Part shown: in pieces, positions 59,434-64,000 of the stretch
How the letters are laid out: every line of letters begins with the position of its first letter
Numbering within the stretch: position 1 is the stretch's first letter
NCBI GenBank assembly: GCA_002427735.1
Contig: DIYP01000006.1
Location: 186,001-250,000 of the forward strand
DNA from: Flavobacteriales bacterium UBA6051
GTDB taxonomy: Bacteria > Bacteroidota > Bacteroidia > Flavobacteriales_D > Crocinitomicaceae
Reading direction: 5' to 3'
DNA: 64,000 nucleotides
Made by a program: the position numbers and the translations under genes
Notes under the pieces: generated by a model
Seen by the model: only the letters and a program-made list of their open reading frames with translations
Told to the model about the DNA's origin: nothing
The model's database searches: none

Positions 59434-61907
59434 TAGAAATTAATAACGTATTTAGCTCGGATGCCAAAAGCTTCAATATCAGTTACTTTCACACCTGGGT
59501 CAAGGTGCGTAAGACGCCAGAAAACATCGACGCGTCCGAGTTTTAAAATATTCTCTATTCCCATCGCTACTTCCACATAAGGGGTATCTCCAAATGTTTT
59601 AGTGAATTCGGGAAGGCGCATTTCGGCAAAATGACGTTGATCAATTTGACCGTAAACAGCGCGCGCTGTGGTTACCAAACGTAGCTTTGCCTTTTTTATT
59701 AGTGGGATACGGTCAAAAAATAAGCCATCCCAATGATTTTCTATATAGGCACTGACGTATTTGTCCGAGATGAACTCAAAGAAATCCATTTTATTGAAGG
59801 CATTATCCATTAACCAATACGATTGATTTCCTTCATGGACTTTGAGGAAAGGATATGCCGCAGTTCCAAAAATGTAGCCACCATTTAAACCATACCTTAT
59901 GCGACCAAGCGCACCTACTGGAACCCAATGTTGAACAAATAAGTCAATTTTTTGGTAATTGTAGTCGCCTCCTAATAAGTCCTTTATTCCAAAAATCCCC
60001 TGAACAGAAATAATAGGATATTTAGAGCGCACTGATCTTCGATCGAATGCACCAGAGATGAACTCCTCATTTTTAGCCCATCTGAAACGCGCGATAAACT
60101 CTGTTGTTTGAATCCGGCTAATTGTATCATCTATTCCGGTTTGATGATTGGGCTTAACATAGTTTGCTTTGCCCAGTGCAACGTATTCTTTCCATTCTGC
60201 ACCGCCATATAAAATGATATCCTTGCCAACATCCTTTTCTAAGTTGATTCCAACTTTTTCCACGAATGTCAGCTTATCCAAAGGCCCTGTTCTGAACAGT
60301 GTTCCAAATGTTGATCCGATTGCGGCAGCAGTCGGTGACTGTCCAATTTGTTCCAGGTCATAGCTGTAATAAGCCGTGAGCATCCCTCGTTTCTTAGGTG
60401 TAATGTTGTACCTGATAGAACCACCATATTTAAAACGTTGATCTCCAAATCCGTATGCTATGCGTCCGCCCAGTTCAACTCTTCGACTAAAGGCGTTGGA
60501 AGTTCTGAGCGCAAAAGCCAATCTGAACTTTTCTACCTGATTAAAGCTAAAAAGAGCAAAGGCATCGCCCACTTCTATTTTACCGAATGGATAATATCCG
60601 GTAGTAAACATATAAATGGTATTCTTTAGCATTTTAAAGAACGGGATAGTATTCAGTGAATCAACCATTTGATCAATCCCATTTTCCTGATCTGATAATG
60701 GCTCATGCCTTACCTTGGCCCAGTAGGCGTCCGAACGGCTATTTGCTCCTTCCTGAATCTCTACAGTGCTATTTGATTGATAGAATTCTGATGGGTGCGG
60801 ATTATTAATGACAAAGTTTCTGCGTGTTGAATGACGCCGACCGTAAAACCCATACAGATCGGTTTTTTTGGTCACTTTGAGATCCGTAATCATTTTTTCA
60901 CTTGTCAGCATCCAAACTTCCGGTGCCACTTGCTCAAACTCATGCTCAATGAATAAATCCTGTACATAGTTAATATTGGTCCAGGGCGCAATGTTTGCGG
61001 AAAAGCGTTTCACAGCATAAGTTGTGTCATGAATCCACATTTCACCGACAAAGGTCATATCACCTGTTCGTTTGGGTTTAAATGTGAGTTTATAGCACCA
61101 GTAGTTGTCAATGAAGCTCGAGTCCTCTAAATAAAAACGATAGAAATTTCGTGCATAATCAGAAACAGGACTAACAAATGATTTATTGAAAAGGTTTAAA
61201 TTATTGTCATAAACGTTCACATCGAGATACATGTCTCCCAGAAATTGATTCAATTCAAGGTTTTCTACTCCACTGATGCGTGTTGCCTTGACAATTTCTC
61301 GTTTCTTTTTGGGGTTTTTACGGTAGTAATAATCTGAGACGGATTCACTTAAGATTACAGGTAAAAAACTCTTTCCATTATCAGCTGAATCAAGGTAGTT
61401 CATGACAAGATCCAGACGTTTCACCATGTCCATTTCTTCAAATTGCTCGCCGATATTGTTCAGGTCCAATTGTACTTTATTGTACACTTCGTACTCATAC
61501 GATTCTAGTTTTGCTTTGTTGTTGATGTCCTTGTGTGCAATAACTTTTTTATGAAGTATGGTCGATGGAAACTCATCCGGCGCCTTAACTACGACTTCTT
61601 CATAATCTGAGGTAAGGATGGGCATAACGGCGTCAATAATCTGACTTTCATCCAAGTTGACATGTTTCTTTACTTTCAGATATCCCGAAAAGGAAAAAAC
61701 CAGAGTGTCTGTTGCGTAATAAGTCTCAATGGAATACTTGCCGAGGGTATCGGTTAGCGCACCAATTTTTGCATTTTGAAAACGCACGGTAACAAATGGC
61801 ATAGGTTCACCAGTCACCTGATCAATGACGGTTCCTTCAACCTTTGTTTTTTGTGCAAGTGACAAAAAAGGGACGAGAAACAGGAGAATGAGAATTCTAG
61901 TTTTCAT
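59433..61907 (-). CDS. DUF5686 outer-membrane protein with CarboxypepD_reg-like domain
   Basis: This 824-aa protein has a signal peptide (MKTRILILLFLVPFLSLAQ), a CarboxypepD_reg-like domain at about 20-105 (VEGTVIDQVTGEPMPFVTVR) and the DUF5686 region at about 110-824. The latter is beta-rich and aromatic, for example YYYRKNPKKKREIVKATRIS, and ends FGIRAKYVINF, suggesting a barrel. DUF5686 proteins are widespread in Bacteroidota and their function is not established. Translational coupling to lptB suggests a link to the outer membrane or LPS (inferred). Confidence 0.88.
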   Translation of the reverse strand: MKTRILILLFLVPFLSLAQKTKVEGTVIDQVTGEPMPFVTVRFQNAKIGALTDTLGKYSIETYYATDTLVFSFSGYLKVKKHVNLDESQIIDAVMPILTSDYEEVVVKAPDEFPSTILHKKVIAHKDINNKAKLESYEYEVYNKVQLDLNNIGEQFEEMDMVKRLDLVMNYLDSADNGKSFLPVILSESVSDYYYRKNPKKKREIVKATRISGVENLELNQFLGDMYLDVNVYDNNLNLFNKSFVSPVSDYARNFYRFYLEDSSFIDNYWCYKLTFKPKRTGDMTFVGEMWIHDTTYAVKRFSANIAPWTNINYVQDLFIEHEFEQVAPEVWMLTSEKMITDLKVTKKTDLYGFYGRRHSTRRNFVINNPHPSEFYQSNSTVEIQEGANSRSDAYWAKVRHEPLSDQENGIDQMVDSLNTIPFFKMLKNTIYMFTTGYYPFGKIEVGDAFALFSFNQVEKFRLAFALRTSNAFSRRVELGGRIAYGFGDQRFKYGGSIRYNITPKKRGMLTAYYSYDLEQIGQSPTAAAIGSTFGTLFRTGPLDKLTFVEKVGINLEKDVGKDIILYGGAEWKEYVALGKANYVKPNHQTGIDDTISRIQTTEFIARFRWAKNEEFISGAFDRRSVRSKYPIISVQGIFGIKDLLGGDYNYQKIDLFVQHWVPVGALGRIRYGLNGGYIFGTAAYPFLKVHEGNQSYWLMDNAFNKMDFFEFISDKYVSAYIENHWDGLFFDRIPLIKKAKLRLVTTARAVYGQIDQRHFAEMRLPEFTKTFGDTPYVEVAMGIENILKLGRVDVFWRLTHLDPGVKVTDIEAFGIRAKYVINF

Positions 61908-61953
61908 GCAGGCCCATTAATAGACAATATAAATTTAGAGAACTATATTGATA

Positions 61954-62769
61954 TTATCCCTCCTGAACTTCGCGATTTTTCATTTTCTTTTCAACGCGTG
62001 CCGCAACAAGAATACCGACTTCATACAAGAGCATAATTGGAACTCCTACAATGATTTGACTAATTAGGTTGGGAGGAGTTATAATAGCGGATAGAATTAA
62101 AACACCGATGATAGAGTGTTTTCTGTATTTACGCAAGAATGCTGATGTAAGAATTCCAAGTCGAGTAAAGAGATAAGAAATAATCGGAAGTAAAAACAGA
62201 AGCCCTGTGTAAAAAATAGAAGAAAGCACCGTACTCATGTAAGAGTTAATGGTGAATATGTTTTTGATTTTTTCACTTATTTGGAAGGATCCAAAAAACT
62301 GAATACACAGAGGGGCTACGACAAAATAACCGAATAGTATACCGATGAAGAAAAGTAAACTTACGTAGAATACAATGCCCTTTGCAACAGACTTTTCATT
62401 TTGTTTAAGTCCAGGCTTAACGAATCCCCAGATTTGATAAAACAAGAAAGGAAAGGAAAGAACAATGCCTCCCATAATACTCATCATCAGTGCATAAGAA
62501 AACTGACCTGATACAGTCATGCTTTGCATTTCAACAGGGATTTCATCAACGCAAACAGCGAAGTAATCGCACATAATTTGAAAAGAAATGAAGTCGGCAT
62601 CTTTCATGGACAAGAAGAGCGTATCCATAATCCATTCCTGATAAAACCAAAGCGCGACGGCAATTACTACTATGCAAATAGCCATTCTCACCAGTCTCCA
62701 ACGGAGTTCCTCGAGGTGGTCGAGAAACGTCATTTTCTTTTCGTCTTCCTGCTGATCCAGCGTACTCAT
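61954..62769 (-). CDS. tatC: Sec-independent protein translocase TatC
   Basis: This 271-aa inner-membrane protein is the signal-recognition subunit of the twin-arginine translocase. It has the N-terminal motif FLDHLEELRWRLVRM and six hydrophobic spans, including FPFLFYQIWGFVKPGLKQNE, the conserved cytoplasmic FxxYQxWxFxxPGLxxxE motif. A Cys-containing periplasmic insertion (ISFQIMCDYFAVCVDEIP) is characteristic of Bacteroidota TatC. It lies 46 bp upstream of the DUF5686 gene in the same direction. Confidence 0.95.
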   Translation of the reverse strand: MSTLDQQEDEKKMTFLDHLEELRWRLVRMAICIVVIAVALWFYQEWIMDTLFLSMKDADFISFQIMCDYFAVCVDEIPVEMQSMTVSGQFSYALMMSIMGGIVLSFPFLFYQIWGFVKPGLKQNEKSVAKGIVFYVSLLFFIGILFGYFVVAPLCIQFFGSFQISEKIKNIFTINSYMSTVLSSIFYTGLLFLLPIISYLFTRLGILTSAFLRKYRKHSIIGVLILSAIITPPNLISQIIVGVPIMLLYEVGILVAARVEKKMKNREVQEG

Positions 62770-62929
62770 TTTAAATCACCTTTAGGGTGGATGCACAAAA
62801 ATAACGAAAGCACACATACGGTCTGAGAATTAAACAAAATATGGGGGACTTTAATTTTTCTTCTTAATACTTAGGTAATCTTTTTTTAGTATTTTAGATA
62901 TAGTTAAGCATTTACCGATAATACACGTA

Positions 62930-64000
62930 ATGAACTTAAAGGCCGCGTTAAAAACCTACTTCGGATTTGATAGTTTCAAAGGAGATCAGGAGAAGATAAT
63001 TCAGAATGTGCTAGATGGCAATAATACTTTTGTAATTATGCCAACTGGAGGAGGGAAGTCTATGTGTTATCAACTCCCTGCGGTTCTTTCTGAGGGGACT
63101 GCTATTGTTGTGTCGCCTCTAATCGCCCTAATGAAAAATCAGGTAGATGCTATTCGGAATGTTAGTGACAATGAGTCAATTGCTCACTTTTTAAATTCCT
63201 CCTTAACGAAAACTGAAATTACGCGTGTAAAGTCAGATATCCGAGATGGAAAAACTAAACTTCTTTACGTAGCACCAGAGTCGCTCACAAAAAAGGAGAA
63301 TATTCAGTTCCTTACAGAGGTAAACATTTCGTTTTTTGCCATTGATGAAGCGCATTGTATTTCTGAGTGGGGACATGATTTCCGTCCGGAATACAGACGG
63401 CTAAGATCCATATTTGAGGAGATTTCTAAAGTTCCCATTATTGCTTTGACGGCAACTGCGACACCAAAAGTTCAGCATGATATTCAAAAGAACTTGAATA
63501 TGCTCGATGCGACCGTTTTCAAATCTTCGTTTAATCGGGAAAACTTGTTTTATCAAATCCTTCCAAAGAAGGAGGTAGAGAAGCAAATCATCAAGTACAT
63601 TCGATCGAAAGAAGGGAAGAGCGGGATTATTTATTGCCTCAGTCGAAAGAAGGTAGAAGAACTCGCAGAATTACTTCAGGTAAATGGTATTAGTGCTTTG
63701 CCTTACCATGCTGGATTAGATGCTGCATCCCGTGCCCGTCATCAGGATATGTTTTTGATGGAAGAAGTGGATGTTATTGTAGCAACCATTGCTTTCGGAA
63801 TGGGGATTGATAAACCGGATGTCCGTTTTGTGATTCATCATGACATTCCTAAATCACTTGAAAGTTATTATCAGGAGACTGGTCGTGCAGGTCGTGATGG
63901 AGGAGAAGGAGAGTGTATTTCGTTCTATCGCTATAAAGATGTCGAGAAGTTAGAGAAGTTTTTACAAGGAAAACCAGTTGCTGAGCAGGAAATCGGTCGC
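62930..64000 (+). CDS. recQ: ATP-dependent DNA helicase RecQ (N-terminal part, cut by window edge)
   Basis: The frame starts at ATG 62930 (MNLKAALKTYFGFDSFKGDQ) and is open to the last base, giving 357 codons. It has Walker A MPTGGGKSMCYQLP near residue 38, the DEAH box DEAHCISEWGHDFRPEYRRL near residue 139, the second RecA domain with FGMGIDKPDVRFVIHHDIPK, and motif VI YYQETGRAGRDGGEGEC near residue 313. Zinc-binding, winged-helix and HRDC domains would follow outside the window. It unwinds DNA 3' to 5' in recombination and repair. It is divergent from tatC. Confidence 0.95.
   Translation, partial: MNLKAALKTYFGFDSFKGDQEKIIQNVLDGNNTFVIMPTGGGKSMCYQLPAVLSEGTAIVVSPLIALMKNQVDAIRNVSDNESIAHFLNSSLTKTEITRVKSDIRDGKTKLLYVAPESLTKKENIQFLTEVNISFFAIDEAHCISEWGHDFRPEYRRLRSIFEEISKVPIIALTATATPKVQHDIQKNLNMLDATVFKSSFNRENLFYQILPKKEVEKQIIKYIRSKEGKSGIIYCLSRKKVEELAELLQVNGISALPYHAGLDAASRARHQDMFLMEEVDVIVATIAFGMGIDKPDVRFVIHHDIPKSLESYYQETGRAGRDGGEGECISFYRYKDVEKLEKFLQGKPVAEQEIGR

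Overview
This window looks like a chromosome segment of a free-living, probably marine, member of the Bacteroidota close to Flavobacteriales. The sequence is AT-rich. Several secreted proteins end in type IX secretion (T9SS) sorting domains, and one carries a long SprB-repeat array. DUF5686, TonB/CarboxypepD_reg and Omp85 proteins are present. Many start regions lack a Shine-Dalgarno sequence, and several promoters fit the Bacteroidota pattern (TTTG-like, about 20 bp, TAnnTTTG). The genus cannot be fixed from the sequence alone.

Layout: 0-5.8 kb holds the end of an unidentified gene, a SpoU/TrmH methyltransferase divergent from mutS, a secreted T9SS repeat protein, and tRNA-Gly(GCC) and tRNA-Leu(TAA). 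From 5.8 to 32.4 kb there is an accessory-looking block of small stress and detoxification modules. It contains a MarR gene divergent from two dimeric-barrel proteins, four paralogous AraC regulators, three HxlR regulators and a Crp/Fnr regulator. Around these lie four SDR dehydrogenases, an HchA/DJ-1 deglycase, two quinone-reductase-like MDRs, two flavodoxin-fold NAD(P)H oxidoreductases, a peroxiredoxin-like protein, a luciferase-like monooxygenase, four GNAT acetyltransferases, an HDAC-like deacetylase, SnoaL-type proteins, a Cys-nucleophile hydrolase and a PAP2 phosphatase. The block starts at the 3' end of tRNA-Leu, where a direct repeat of about 80 bp flanks the first module. From 32.4 to 64 kb the content is mostly core and envelope genes: a 1947-aa M43 metalloprotease with SprB repeats, ttcA, a TonB receptor, a GT-C/TPR membrane protein, an UPF1-like helicase, a patatin, a T9SS protein, fabD, a plug-only TonB-type protein, a mannose-1-phosphate guanylyltransferase, a SprT-like protein, mlaE-mlaF, rmuC, an Omp85 protein, lptB-DUF5686, tatC and the start of recQ.

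How the genes fit together: the regulators of the accessory block sit beside the enzymes they probably control, and candidate operators are visible. Three AraC-linked units carry direct repeats with an exact 21-bp period (about two helical turns). The same repeat sequence occurs both in front of the third AraC gene and in front of the SDR gene downstream of it. Each HxlR gene is divergent from an oxidoreductase unit, has a Cys near its N terminus and has dyads in the shared intergenic region. The most economical reading is a set of parallel sensor-enzyme cassettes for reactive electrophiles, quinones and carbonyls. The enzyme families and DNA repeats are visible; the inducing chemicals are inferred.
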